64,000 nucleotides of DNA from Burkholderia sp. Ax-1719. Lineage in GTDB: Bacteria; Pseudomonadota; Gammaproteobacteria; Burkholderiales; Burkholderiaceae. Where the stretch lies: the NCBI RefSeq assembly GCF_011753055.1, contig NZ_VWWJ01000030.1, positions 1 to 64,000 on the forward strand, in the 5' to 3' direction. The position numbers and the translations under genes were made by a program. Shown here in pieces: positions 46,565-54,891 of this stretch (position 1 is its first letter; every line of letters begins with the position of its first letter). A model generated the notes under the pieces. It was given only the letters and a program-made list of their open reading frames with translations, did not search any database and was not told where the DNA came from.

Positions 46565-49174
46565 TTACTCCTCGCTTTCGCCCTCGCCTTCACCTTCGGC
46601 GATATCGCCGTCGGCATCGGCTTCTGCGACCTGTTGCAGGCCCGAGAGCTTCGTGCCTTCGTCAAGGCTGATGAGTGTAACACCTTGCGTTGCGCGGCCC
46701 ATTTCGCGAATCTCCGAGACGCGCGTGCGAATCAGCACACCCGTGGTCGTGATCAGCATGATCTGCGCTTCGGAGTCCACCAGCGTTGCCGCGACCACCT
46801 TACCGTTGCGCTCCGACGTCTGGATCGCAATCATGCCCTTGGTGCCGCGGCCGTGACGCGTGTACTCGGTGATCGGCGTGCGCTTGCCGTAGCCGTTTTC
46901 GGTGGCGGTCAGCACGGACTGCTGCTCGTCGCCGGCCACCAGCAAGGCGATCACCTGCTGGTTGTCGTCGAGCTGCATGCCGCGCACGCCGCGTGCCTCA
47001 CGGCCCATCGGACGCACGTCGTTTTCGTCGAAGCGCACGGCCTTGCCGGCGTCCGAGAACAGCATCACGTCGTGTTCGCCGTCCGTGATGGCCGCGCCGA
47101 TCAGGTAATCGCCGTCATCCAGACCGACCGCAATAATACCCTTGCGCAGCGGGCGGCTGAAGGCCTCGAGCGGGGTCTTCTTGACCGTACCGAGTGCCGT
47201 TGCCATAAAGACGAACTTGTCGGCCGAGAATTCCTTCACCGGCAGCACGACCGTGATCTTCTCGCCGTCCTGCAGCGGGAACATATTGACGATCGGACGG
47301 CCACGCGAGTTGCGCGAACCTTGCGGAACTTCATAGACCTTGACCCAGTACACGCGGCCACGGTTCGAGAAGCACAGGATGTGGTCGTGCGTATTGGCGA
47401 TGAAGAGCGTGTCGATCCAGTCGTCGTCCTTCATCGAGGTCGCCTGCTTGCCGCGGCCGCCGCGCTTTTGCGCGCGGTACTCGGACAAGGGCTGCGACTT
47501 CACGTAACCCGAATGCGACATGGTCACGACCATGTCCTGCGGCGTGATCAGGTCTTCGGTGTTGAGTTCCGTGGCGTTCATCTCGATCTTCGAGCGGCGG
47601 GCATCGCCGAATTCGCTCTTGATCGAGGTGAGTTCCTCGGAAATCATGCTCGTCACGCGCTCGGGGCGCGCGAGGATATCGAGCAGGTCGGCAATCTGCG
47701 CCATCACTTCGCGGTACTCGCCGATGATCTTGTCCTGCTCCAGACCCGTCAGGCGTTGCAGACGCATTTGCAGGATTTCCTGCGCCTGCGTGTCGGACAG
47801 ACGGTAGAGACCGTCGGTCTGCATGCCATATAGCGGGTTCAAGCCTTCCGGACGATAGGCGTCGCGGCCACCGGCCGTGGCGTTGTCCTGCTCCGCGCGC
47901 GTGAGCATCTCGCGCACCAGCGACGAATCCCACGACTGGTTCATCAACTCCTGCTTCGCGATCGGCGGCGTAGGCGCGGCCTTGATGATGGCGATGAAGT
48001 CGTCGATGTTGGCGAGCGCAACGGCCAGGCCTTCGAGCACGTGGCCACGTTCGCGCGCCTTGCGCAGTTCGTACACCGTGCGGCGCGTGAGCACTTCGCG
48101 GCGATGCGACAGGAAATGCTGGAGCATTTCCTTGAGGTTCAGCAGCTTCGGCTGGTTGTCCACCAGCGCGACCATGTTCATGCCGAACGTGTCCTGCAGC
48201 TGCGTCGCCTTGTACAGATTGTTGAGCACCACTTCCGGCACTTCGCCGCGCTTGAGCTCGATCACGACACGCATGCCACTCTTGTCGGACTCGTCGCGGA
48301 TGTCGGAAATGCCTTCGAGCTTCTTCTCGTTAACCAGTTCGGCAATGCGTTCAAGCAGCGAACGCTTGTTCACCTGGTACGGCAGTTCGTCGACGATGAT
48401 CGCCATGCGCTGGCCGCGATCGATTTCTTCGAAGTGCGTGAGCGCGCGCATCACGACGCGGCCGCGGCCCGTGCGATAGCCGTCGCGCACGCCCGCGACG
48501 CCGTAGATGATGCCGGCGGTCGGGAAGTCGGGCGCGGGGATGATCTCGATCAGTTCGTCGATGGTCGCTTCCGGCGTCTTGAGCAGATGCTGGCAGGCGT
48601 CGACAACTTCGTTGAGATTGTGCGGCGGAATATTCGTGGCCATGCCGACCGCAATACCCGACGAGCCGTTGATCAGCAGGTTCGGGATGCGCGCGGGCAG
48701 AATCAGCGGCTCGCTTTCGCTGCCGTCGTAGTTCGGCCCGAAATCGACCGTTTCCTTGTCGATATCGGCCAGCAGTTCGTGACCGATCTTCGCCATGCGG
48801 ATTTCGGTGTAACGCATGGCCGCGGCGTTGTCGCCGTCGATCGAACCGAAGTTGCCCTGGCCGTCGACCAGCATGTAGCGCAGCGAGAAGTCCTGCGCCA
48901 TCCGGACGATGGTGTCGTAGACAGCCGTGTCGCCGTGCGGATGGTACTTACCGATCACGTCGCCGACGATACGCGCCGACTTCTTGTAGGCGCGGTTCCA
49001 GTCGTTGTTCAACTCGTGCATCGCGTACAGCACGCGCCGGTGCACCGGCTTCAGGCCGTCGCGCACATCGGGAAGTGCCCGCCCGACGATCACGCTCATC
49101 GCGTAATCGAGATACGAGCGGCGCATTTCCTCCTCAAGGGAGATAGGCAGAGTCTCTTTGGCGAATTGATCCAT
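46565..49174 (-). CDS. gyrA: DNA gyrase subunit A
   Basis: 869 residues. It is the breakage-reunion subunit that supercoils DNA with GyrB. The catalytic Tyr is in [15 protein letters not shown] (about 123). The quinolone-resistance region reads [20 protein letters not shown], with Thr at the position of E. coli Ser83 and Asp at 87. The GyrA box is QKRGGRGK. The last 20 residues are acidic ([18 protein letters not shown]). The first gene of the long minus-strand block; no gyrB in the window. Confidence 0.98.
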   Translation of the reverse strand: MDQFAKETLPISLEEEMRRSYLDYAMSVIVGRALPDVRDGLKPVHRRVLYAMHELNNDWNRAYKKSARIVGDVIGKYHPHGDTAVYDTIVRMAQDFSLRYMLVDGQGNFGSIDGDNAAAMRYTEIRMAKIGHELLADIDKETVDFGPNYDGSESEPLILPARIPNLLINGSSGIAVGMATNIPPHNLNEVVDACQHLLKTPEATIDELIEIIPAPDFPTAGIIYGVAGVRDGYRTGRGRVVMRALTHFEEIDRGQRMAIIVDELPYQVNKRSLLERIAELVNEKKLEGISDIRDESDKSGMRVVIELKRGEVPEVVLNNLYKATQLQDTFGMNMVALVDNQPKLLNLKEMLQHFLSHRREVLTRRTVYELRKARERGHVLEGLAVALANIDDFIAIIKAAPTPPIAKQELMNQSWDSSLVREMLTRAEQDNATAGGRDAYRPEGLNPLYGMQTDGLYRLSDTQAQEILQMRLQRLTGLEQDKIIGEYREVMAQIADLLDILARPERVTSMISEELTSIKSEFGDARRSKIEMNATELNTEDLITPQDMVVTMSHSGYVKSQPLSEYRAQKRGGRGKQATSMKDDDWIDTLFIANTHDHILCFSNRGRVYWVKVYEVPQGSRNSRGRPIVNMFPLQDGEKITVVLPVKEFSADKFVFMATALGTVKKTPLEAFSRPLRKGIIAVGLDDGDYLIGAAITDGEHDVMLFSDAGKAVRFDENDVRPMGREARGVRGMQLDDNQQVIALLVAGDEQQSVLTATENGYGKRTPITEYTRHGRGTKGMIAIQTSERNGKVVAATLVDSEAQIMLITTTGVLIRTRVSEIREMGRATQGVTLISLDEGTKLSGLQQVAEADADGDIAEGEGEGESEE

Positions 49175-49282
49175 TATCGATGTCGTTGTCAGGCACGCGC
49201 GGTGCTACCGGCAAAAGCCGCCGGAAGCCACGCTTTGCACCCTGCTGTCGCATGGACGCCGCAGACGCAGCGCAATCTTCCG

Positions 49283-49288
49283 ATTCTA
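49283..49288 (-). promoter_or_regulatory. Candidate -10 of gyrA
   Basis: TAGAAT on the minus strand, 109 bases upstream of the gyrA start; the -35 area is GC-rich and unconvincing. Confidence 0.4.
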
Positions 49289-49582
49289 TCATGCGCGGCA
49301 CCCCCGCCCGCCGTCCGGGCGCGATGTGCGTATACCTATTAGAGGGGTGACCTGGAACGGCCCGTCAGCGGCTCAAAAACGCGTAGAACGACACAGCCAG
49401 TAAACGAATAATCCGATGAACATGACAGTCGCTCCCGCGCGACACGAAAACCGCGCATTTAGCATCTGAATATGACAATAAACAGATCACGCGACGAGGT
49501 CGCTTGCGCTTGCCCAACAACCAGGCACACTACCAGGAGATCGAGCGGGAACTTTTTGTTGCGGGTGTACCACATTCGACAA

Positions 49583-49610
49583 GCCCCAAAGAAAGGGGCG
49601 GATTTTTTTT
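49583..49610 (+). terminator. Terminator-like hairpin upstream of the OmpA-domain gene
   Basis: GCCCC (49583-49587), loop AAAGAAA, GGGGC (49595-49599), then GGATTTTTTTT. An intrinsic terminator with no coding gene upstream on this strand for 400 bases. Confidence 0.6.
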
Positions 49611-49706
49611 ATCGTTGGACGGGAACGATATGGCAAAATGCGAACGCACAAAGAGTTAGACACCGCTCGAAGTCTACACAAGACGTGCCCCACAACGCGC
49701 CAATGT

Positions 49707-49712
49707 TATACT
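49707..49712 (+). promoter_or_regulatory. -10 of the OmpA-domain gene
   Basis: TATACT; transcription would begin near 49719, giving a 70-base leader that ends with GAGGAG before the ATG. Confidence 0.55.
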
Positions 49713-49788
49713 TCGAGCAATGTATGACTTGTCTTCGTCATATGGCTCGCAGTAAACCTGCGGTAATCTCAATTTCGAGAGGAGAAAT

Positions 49789-50433
49789 ATGAATAAACTT
49801 TCAAAGCTCGCGTTCATTGCAGCTACCGCAGTAGTCGCTGCAACCGCCCAGGCACAATCGGTGCCGGCGTCGCGACAAGCCGTCAATGACAACTGGGTGA
49901 ATGGTACCGGCGAATACGTGTGGATGAACGGCACGAACGAGCTTTGCTGGCGCGATGCATTCTGGACGCCGGCCACGGCCAACGCAAAGTGCGATGGCGC
50001 ACTGGTCGCCCAGGCACCGCAGCCGCCGGTCGCTCCGCCGCCGCCGGCAATCACGAGCCAGAAGATCACGTACCAAGCTGACGCCCTGTTCGACTTCGAC
50101 AAGGCTATCCTGAAGCCGGCTGGCAAGGAAAAGCTGGACGATCTGGCAAGCAAGATCCAGGCTCTGAACCTCGAAGTCGTCGTTGCAACGGGCTACACGG
50201 ACCGTATCGGTTCGGCAGCTTACAACGACCGTCTGTCGCTGCGCCGTGCGCAAGCCGTCAAGTCGTACCTCGTCAGCAAGGGTGTCCCGGCTGAGCGCGT
50301 GTACACGGAAGGCAAGGGCAAGCGTAACCCGGTCACGACGGGTTGCAACCAGAAGAACCGCAAGCAGCTGATCTCGTGCCTCGCACCGGATCGCCGCGTT
50401 GAAGTCGAAGTCGTCGGCACGCAAAAGCAGTAA
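49789..50433 (+). CDS. OmpA-family peptidoglycan-associated protein
   Basis: 214 residues. A signal peptide ([22 protein letters not shown]) is followed by a short domain with [21 protein letters not shown], a Pro-rich linker ([11 protein letters not shown]) and the OmpA C-terminal domain ([20 protein letters not shown] ... [20 protein letters not shown] ... [32 protein letters not shown]). No barrel domain. It binds peptidoglycan and anchors the outer membrane; probably very abundant, given the strong ribosome site (GAGGAG). Close relatives in Burkholderia are immunogenic. Confidence 0.93.
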   Translation: MNKLSKLAFIAATAVVAATAQAQSVPASRQAVNDNWVNGTGEYVWMNGTNELCWRDAFWTPATANAKCDGALVAQAPQPPVAPPPPAITSQKITYQADALFDFDKAILKPAGKEKLDDLASKIQALNLEVVVATGYTDRIGSAAYNDRLSLRRAQAVKSYLVSKGVPAERVYTEGKGKRNPVTTGCNQKNRKQLISCLAPDRRVEVEVVGTQKQ

Positions 50434-50458
50434 TCTGCGAGCTACGACAGCACGACTC

Positions 50459-50486
50459 AAAAGCCCCGCTTCGGCGGGGCTTTTTT
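50459..50486 (+). terminator. Terminator of the OmpA-domain gene
   Basis: AAAAGCCCCGC, tetraloop TTCG, GCGGGGCTTTT plus T. Very stable. Confidence 0.95.
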
Positions 50487-50650
50487 ATTGCGCGCTCAAC
50501 TTGAGCCAGATCAAAGCGCTGGGCACGCAGAGTGCGCGAAACGGTGCGCAGCTGGCGCGCATATTGCCGCCCTGTTTTGCCGTCACACACCAGCGCCTTT
50601 ATACTCTGGGCTTGTTCCACCTTCGCTTGCGCGCTTCAGGCCAATCCGAC

Positions 50651-51349
50651 ATGACGAATGCCGATCCCCACGAACTGCAGAAATTCAGCGATCTCGCTCA
50701 TCGCTGGTGGGACCCGAACGCGGAGTTCAAGCCGCTGCACGAGCTGAACCCCATCCGTCTCGGCTGGATCGACAGCCATGCCCATCTCACGGGCAAGCGT
50801 GTGCTCGATATTGGTTGCGGCGGCGGCATCCTGTCGGAATCGATGGCAGGACTCGGCGCGAACGTCAAAGGCATCGACCTGTCCAGCGAAGCGCTGGGCG
50901 TGGCCGATCTGCATAGCCTCGAAAGCGGCATCACGGTCGAATACGAAGAGATCGCCGCCGAAGCCATCGCCGCGCGCGAGCCCGGCTCGTTCGACGTGGT
51001 CACCTGCATGGAAATGCTCGAACACGTGCCCGAGCCGCTGAGCGTGGTCAAAGCCTGCGCCACGCTGGTGAAGCCCGGCGGCTGGGTGTTCTTCTCCACG
51101 CTCAACCGCAACGTGAAGTCCTATCTGCTGGCCGTGATCGGCGCGGAATACATTGCGCAGATGCTGCCCAAGGGTACGCACGACTACGCGCGCTTCATCC
51201 GCCCGTCGGAGCTTGCGGGCTTCGTCCGTCAGGCCGGTCTGACAGCCGCCGAGATCAAGGGCATCACTTATAACCCGCTCACGCGCCGTTTCGCGCTGTC
51301 GAACGACTCAAGCGTCAATTACATGATCGCCTGCCGACGCCCGGCGTAA
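50651..51349 (+). CDS. ubiG: Ubiquinone biosynthesis O-methyltransferase
   Basis: 232 residues from [20 protein letters not shown]. It performs both O-methylations of ubiquinone synthesis. The SAM loop is [38 protein letters not shown] and the C-terminal [22 protein letters not shown] are typical. Followed by gph after 44 bases; ubiG-gph is a conserved pair. Confidence 0.97.
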   Translation: MTNADPHELQKFSDLAHRWWDPNAEFKPLHELNPIRLGWIDSHAHLTGKRVLDIGCGGGILSESMAGLGANVKGIDLSSEALGVADLHSLESGITVEYEEIAAEAIAAREPGSFDVVTCMEMLEHVPEPLSVVKACATLVKPGGWVFFSTLNRNVKSYLLAVIGAEYIAQMLPKGTHDYARFIRPSELAGFVRQAGLTAAEIKGITYNPLTRRFALSNDSSVNYMIACRRPA

Positions 51350-51393
51350 GCCACGCGTGCGCCCTGCCCGCCTTCAGCCTGCTTCTTCCTGAC

Positions 51394-52110
51394 ATGACCC
51401 AGACCACGCCTGAGCACACCCCGGCGGACGGCGCGGCGCTACGCGCCTGCGACGCCGTCCTGTTCGACTTCGACGGTACGCTCGCCGATACGGCGCCCGA
51501 CCTCGCCGCCGCCGTCAACCAGATGCGCCACGCGCGCGGCCTGGCGCCCACGCCCTACGAGAAGCTGCGCCCGCTGGCGTCGGCTGGCGCGCGTGGCCTG
51601 ATCGGCGGCGCCTTCGGCATCGGTCCGGACCACCGCGAGTTCGCTGCAATGCGCGAGGAGTTTCTCGCCAACTACGCGGCCAACCTGCGCGTGGAAACGG
51701 CACTGTTTCCGGGCATCGACGCGGTGCTCGACGACCTCGACACGCGCGGCGTGCGCTGGGGCATCGTGACCAACAAGGTGGCGCGACTGACCGATCCGCT
51801 CGTCAAGCTGATGCACCTGGACACCCGCGCGGCCTGCGTAGTGAGCGGCGATACGACACCGTATTCCAAGCCCCACCCCACACCGCTGCTGCACGCGGCG
51901 CAGGCGCTCGGCATCGAGGCGACGCGCGTGGTGTATGTGGGCGACGACCTGCGCGACGTGCAGGCCGGCCACGCCGCAGGCATGGCGACGATCGCCGCCG
52001 CCTACGGCTACTGCGGCAACGTCGAGCCGCCTGAGCAGTGGAACGCCGATTTCGTGGCCGATACGGCCGAAGCTCTCTTCGCCCTGCTCCAGCACGTCCA
52101 GCCCGCTTGA
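51394..52110 (+). CDS. gph: Phosphoglycolate phosphatase
   Basis: 238 residues. A HAD-family hydrolase: nucleophile motif AVLFDFDGTLADTAPDLAAA, the Thr/Ser motif WGIVTNKV, and the metal motif VVYVGDDLRDVQAGHAAGM. It removes 2-phosphoglycolate, a by-product of DNA repair and oxidation. Co-transcribed with ubiG is likely. Assignment beyond HAD phosphatase rests on the ubiG neighbourhood. Confidence 0.92.
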   Translation: MTQTTPEHTPADGAALRACDAVLFDFDGTLADTAPDLAAAVNQMRHARGLAPTPYEKLRPLASAGARGLIGGAFGIGPDHREFAAMREEFLANYAANLRVETALFPGIDAVLDDLDTRGVRWGIVTNKVARLTDPLVKLMHLDTRAACVVSGDTTPYSKPHPTPLLHAAQALGIEATRVVYVGDDLRDVQAGHAAGMATIAAAYGYCGNVEPPEQWNADFVADTAEALFALLQHVQPA

Positions 52111-52164
52111 GCGGCGCCCTCAGCGGCACAGCCGGGGCCGCCGCGCCCCTTGAAAAGGGCACGG

Positions 52165-52194
52165 TTCGCCTCATCTGCCGAACTATGGGATAAT
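52165..52194 (+). promoter_or_regulatory. Promoter of ssrA
   Basis: -10 GATAAT (52189-52194), with TTCGCC (52165-52170) 18 bases upstream as a weak -35. Transcription would begin about 7 bases before the mature 5' end. Confidence 0.55.
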
Positions 52195-52207
52195 CGTTCC
52201 TTCCTCT

Positions 52208-52577
52208 GGGGCCGACCTGGTTTCGACAGGGGTTATGAAGTAGGCAGGGCATGCCGAGGACCCGTCACCTCGTTAATCAATGGGAAAATCGTAACTGCAA
52301 ACGACGATACGTTCGCACTGGCAGCCTAAGGGCCGCCGTCCTCTGCCTGGCTCACTGACGGGCTAGCGTCGCAAGACCGGTAGCAATACCGCCAGAGGTC
52401 ATTTACGTCAGTTAAGCTCTGTCGGCGTCACGACGCCAGAGTCGAAAACCTAGTGAATCGCCGTAGCGCAGCGTGTTCGTCCGCGTCGCTCCGGTTAAAT
52501 CAAACGACTGAACTACGCATGTAGAACTGTTTATGGATTGCTTCTGGACGCGGGTTCGATTCCCGCCGGCTCCACCA
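52208..52577 (+). ncRNA. ssrA: tmRNA (ssrA)
   Basis: 370 bases. The ends pair as a tRNA-like acceptor: GGGGCCG (52208-52214) with CGGCTCC (52567-52573), then A and encoded CCA (52575-52577). The T-arm is GGGTTCGATTCCC. The tag frame starts with the resume codon GCA at 52297 and reads ANDDTFALAA then TAA (52327-52329); with the charged Ala this gives A-ANDDTFALAA. tmRNA rescues stalled ribosomes with SmpB and tags the product for ClpXP. The protein ending in ALAA is the expected degradation signal. Confidence 0.98.
52297..52329 (+). CDS. tmRNA tag reading frame
   Basis: Ten codons, ANDDTFALAA, ending in TAA, translated only in trans on a stalled ribosome. Not an independent gene. Confidence 0.9.
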   Translation, partial: ANDDTFALAA

Positions 52578-52596
52578 GAATTTGCTGCAGCAAAAT

Positions 52597-52637
52597 AAAA
52601 ACTCGCGAAAGCTTTTAAAAGCTTCGCGAGTTTTTTG
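52597..52637 (+). terminator. Terminator of ssrA
   Basis: AAAAACTCGCGAA (52597-52609) pairs with TTCGCGAGTTTTT (52623-52635), with an inner AAGCTTTT/AAAAGCTT palindrome. Confidence 0.9.
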
Positions 52638-52678
52638 TTTTTGCAGCGCAATAAATCTGTAACAAAGTTTGACGAAAT

Positions 52679-52707
52679 AAAAAGCGGCGCAATGTGCGCC
52701 GCTTTTT
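52679..52707 (-). terminator. Terminator of the 88-residue secreted protein gene
   Basis: AAAAAGCGGCGCA (52679-52691), loop ATG, TGCGCCGCTTTTT (52695-52707). Symmetric, so it also backs up the ssrA terminator. Confidence 0.9.
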
Positions 52708-52737
52708 ATTTCAAAATCCGCAAAAAAATCCCGAAGT

Positions 52738-53004
52738 TTAATTATCTTGCGGGCATTGCAGATTACAGCCATTCGGGTCGCCGAGATCGCCCTTCTTGCG
52801 CATCGCCGACGTTTTACCGTGCTGATACTTATTGGACGGCGCAGACGCGGCGAACTGCATCTGCGGGTGTTCCTGGAGACGGAATTCGTCGGTCAGGATG
52901 CCGCCTGGTACGCCGGGCGAGTTCTGCGCGAAAGCGACGTTGATGGTGGCAAACAGCACGCCTGCGGTTGCAGCAGCTGCACAAACATTGAGCAAGAATT
53001 TCAT
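52738..53004 (-). CDS. Small secreted protein of unknown function
   Basis: 88 residues from ATG MKFLLNVCAAAATAG. A signal peptide (LFATINVAFA-QN) leaves a mature protein of about 62 residues. It reads NSPGVPGGILTDEFRLQEHP, then KYQHGKTSAMRKKGDLGDPN and GCNLQCPQDN; two Cys are four apart at the very end. I recognise no domain. No strong ribosome site. It is flanked by two terminators and is oriented away from the formate dehydrogenase regulator, so likely transcribed alone. Confidence 0.7.
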   Translation of the reverse strand: MKFLLNVCAAAATAGVLFATINVAFAQNSPGVPGGILTDEFRLQEHPQMQFAASAPSNKYQHGKTSAMRKKGDLGDPNGCNLQCPQDN

Positions 53005-53146
53005 GGTCGATCGGCGCGGCTGGCGCGCATCTGGAACGGGGGAGCTTATACCGCTCGAAAGTATCACAAAAAGTCGCCGACTCTGCAGCGCAGGCTTACG
53101 GAGATATTGCTCCGCGTTACAACGCCCGCACGCTCCGGCCTGCCGC

Positions 53147-54232
53147 TCAGGCTGCGAAGGCGTGGCCCATCCAGCCCTCGCCAAGCGGCACGACGGTGCC
53201 ACACTCGCCTGCATCGTAACCTTGCAACTGCGCGACCGATGCCCCGAACGGCTCGCCGCGCAGCAGTTCCAGCACGGCGGCCAGCGGCTCGCGTTCGAGC
53301 TGGCTGCGCTCGCAGGCGAAGTAGTAGTCCTCGTCGACGATGGGGATGAAGTCCAGCCCAAAGTGATGCGCTGCCGGTTCCACGCCGAAGCCCACATCGG
53401 CCATGCCGCTTGCCACGAAGGCCGCGATCGCCGAGTGCGTGAGTTCCGACGATGCATACCCGTTCACACGATCCGGATCGACGCCAATGCGCGTAAGCAG
53501 CAGGTCGATCAGTAGACGCGTGCCTGAGCCCGGCTGACGGTTTACGAAACGGATGTCGGCGCGCGCCAGGTCGGCAAGACCGGCGACGCCGCGTGGATTG
53601 CCGCGCTCCACGAACAAACCCTGCTTGCGCCGCGTGAGATGGACCAGCACATGGCGCTGCGGATCGAGCCAGTTGCGATAGGCATCGGCACACGCTGCGC
53701 GGAATTCGCCGCGCGGCAGATGAAAGCCCGCCAGATCGCATTCGCCGCGCGCGAGCGCCGTGATCGCATCGGCGCTATCGCGATATTTGATTTCGACGGG
53801 CACCTGATCGCCGACCAGCGCCGTCACCAGCGCAGCCACGGCATAGCCGTGCGAAGCGTGGATGCGTAGATCCTGCACGTCGGGCGCGAGCCAGCGGTTG
53901 AGGTCGCTCGCCACTTCGCTGGCAAGCGCCTGGAGATTGCCGTGCAGACGTTCGGCGCACAGGCGCTGCGAGCGCAGCACTGCCTCGCCGAGTTCCGACA
54001 GCACCGAGCCACGGCCGCGCGCCTTGGCGATCAGCGCGCCGCCCAGGCGCTCTTCGACATCGCGCAATAAACCCCACGCGTGGCGATAGGACAAACCCTT
54101 ACGCTGCGCGGCCTGCGCAATGCTGCCTTCTTCCGCGACGAGCGCGAGCAGCGGCACAACGTCCGTCAGGCTTGCCTCGCGGCCATCCGCGTCGCGCACG
54201 ACCAGTTGCGCGTGGCAATCGACCTTGATCAT
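53147..54232 (-). CDS. Regulator of formate dehydrogenase: ModE-type HTH plus periplasmic-binding-like domain
   Basis: 361 residues. The N-terminal winged helix (about 20-100) has LLALVAEEGSIAQAAQRKGLSYRHAWGLLRDVEERLGGALIAKARGRGS, the ModE/LysR-like type. The rest (110-355) is a PBP-like domain with DLAGFHLPRGEF and RQPGSGTRLLIDLLLTR. This combination is found next to molybdoenzyme genes and probably senses a small ligand such as formate or molybdate. It is divergent from fdsGBAD, across a 40-bp dyad, so it is the likely regulator. C. necator FdsR plays the same role, but I cannot prove orthology. Confidence 0.85.
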   Translation of the reverse strand: MIKVDCHAQLVVRDADGREASLTDVVPLLALVAEEGSIAQAAQRKGLSYRHAWGLLRDVEERLGGALIAKARGRGSVLSELGEAVLRSQRLCAERLHGNLQALASEVASDLNRWLAPDVQDLRIHASHGYAVAALVTALVGDQVPVEIKYRDSADAITALARGECDLAGFHLPRGEFRAACADAYRNWLDPQRHVLVHLTRRKQGLFVERGNPRGVAGLADLARADIRFVNRQPGSGTRLLIDLLLTRIGVDPDRVNGYASSELTHSAIAAFVASGMADVGFGVEPAAHHFGLDFIPIVDEDYYFACERSQLEREPLAAVLELLRGEPFGASVAQLQGYDAGECGTVVPLGEGWMGHAFAA

Positions 54233-54305
54233 TATGAAGTCTTCCTTCCTATTGCAACGGCCATTCTACGGGCCTATTGTTCGTCCATACAACAAGACAA
54301 CCCCA

Positions 54306-54345
54306 GCATAGATGCACACTTTATGAATAACAAGTGCATATATGC
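54306..54345 (+). promoter_or_regulatory. Dyad operator in the fds control region
   Basis: GCATAGATGCAC (54306-54317) and GTGCATATATGC (54334-54345) are inverted repeats with one mismatch, 16 bases apart. An inner TTAT-GA-ATAA shares the same centre (54325.5). It lies 18 bases before fdsG and 73 bases before the regulator start; probably the binding site of the regulator. Confidence 0.7.
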
Positions 54346-54363
54346 CCCTGGAGGAGCCTCACA

Positions 54364-54891
54364 ATGGACGAGACAAAGTCGCAGTCAGCCGCGCCGTTTA
54401 CCGGTTCGGCCGATGCGCTGGTGCAGCGTCACGCGCTGCCCGGCCGCACCCTGCTCGCGATCCTGCATGCGATCCAGGACGAGCTTGGCTACGTGCCGCC
54501 AGCCGCCGTCGCGCCGCTCGGCAAGACGCTGAATCTCTCGCGCGCCGAAGTGCACGGCGTCCTCACCTACTACCACCACTTCCGTACCGCGCCGCCCGCG
54601 CCCGTCGTCGTCCAGCTTTGCCGCGCCGAAGCGTGCCGCAGCATGGGCGGCGAAGCGCTCGCGCAGCACGTCGAATCGCATACCGGCTGCCACTTTGGCG
54701 CGCATGAACAGGCGTCGGCGCAGGGCGTGGCGCTGGAATCCGTGTATTGCCTCGGCCAGTGCGCGCTCTCGCCTGCCATGATGATTAACGGCAACTTGCA
54801 CGCAAAAGTGACCCCGCAGAAGTTCGATGCCTTGCTCGCAAAGGCGCTTGTGAGCACCGCCGCCGCCACCAGCACCGAGGAGGCCGCATGA
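54364..54891 (+). CDS. fdsG: NAD-dependent formate dehydrogenase, gamma subunit
   Basis: 175 residues from ATG MDETKSQSAAPF, with GGAGGAG seven bases upstream. A NuoE-like [2Fe-2S] protein: the ligands are in QLCRAEACRSMGG and YCLGQCALSPAMM. It passes electrons between the flavin of FdsB and the rest of the complex. First gene of fdsGBAD; the frame ends in an ATGA overlap with fdsB. Confidence 0.95.
   Translation: MDETKSQSAAPFTGSADALVQRHALPGRTLLAILHAIQDELGYVPPAAVAPLGKTLNLSRAEVHGVLTYYHHFRTAPPAPVVVQLCRAEACRSMGGEALAQHVESHTGCHFGAHEQASAQGVALESVYCLGQCALSPAMMINGNLHAKVTPQKFDALLAKALVSTAAATSTEEAA

Larger units (their letters stand above)
49175..49788. other. 614-base gap between gyrA and the OmpA-domain gene
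   Basis: Holds a TAGAAT -10 candidate for gyrA (49283-49288, minus), a terminator-like hairpin (49583-49610), and the OmpA promoter (49707-49712). No convincing protein gene. The plus-strand stretch 49440-49611 might be a small RNA. Confidence 0.5.

Noticed and set aside
49472-49792. 106-codon frame upstream of the OmpA-domain gene
   Set aside because: No ribosome site, no domain, and it spans the terminator hairpin and the next promoter.
52551-52577. An ordinary tRNA gene
   Set aside because: The T-arm and CCA belong to the tRNA-like end of ssrA; no anticodon arm is present.
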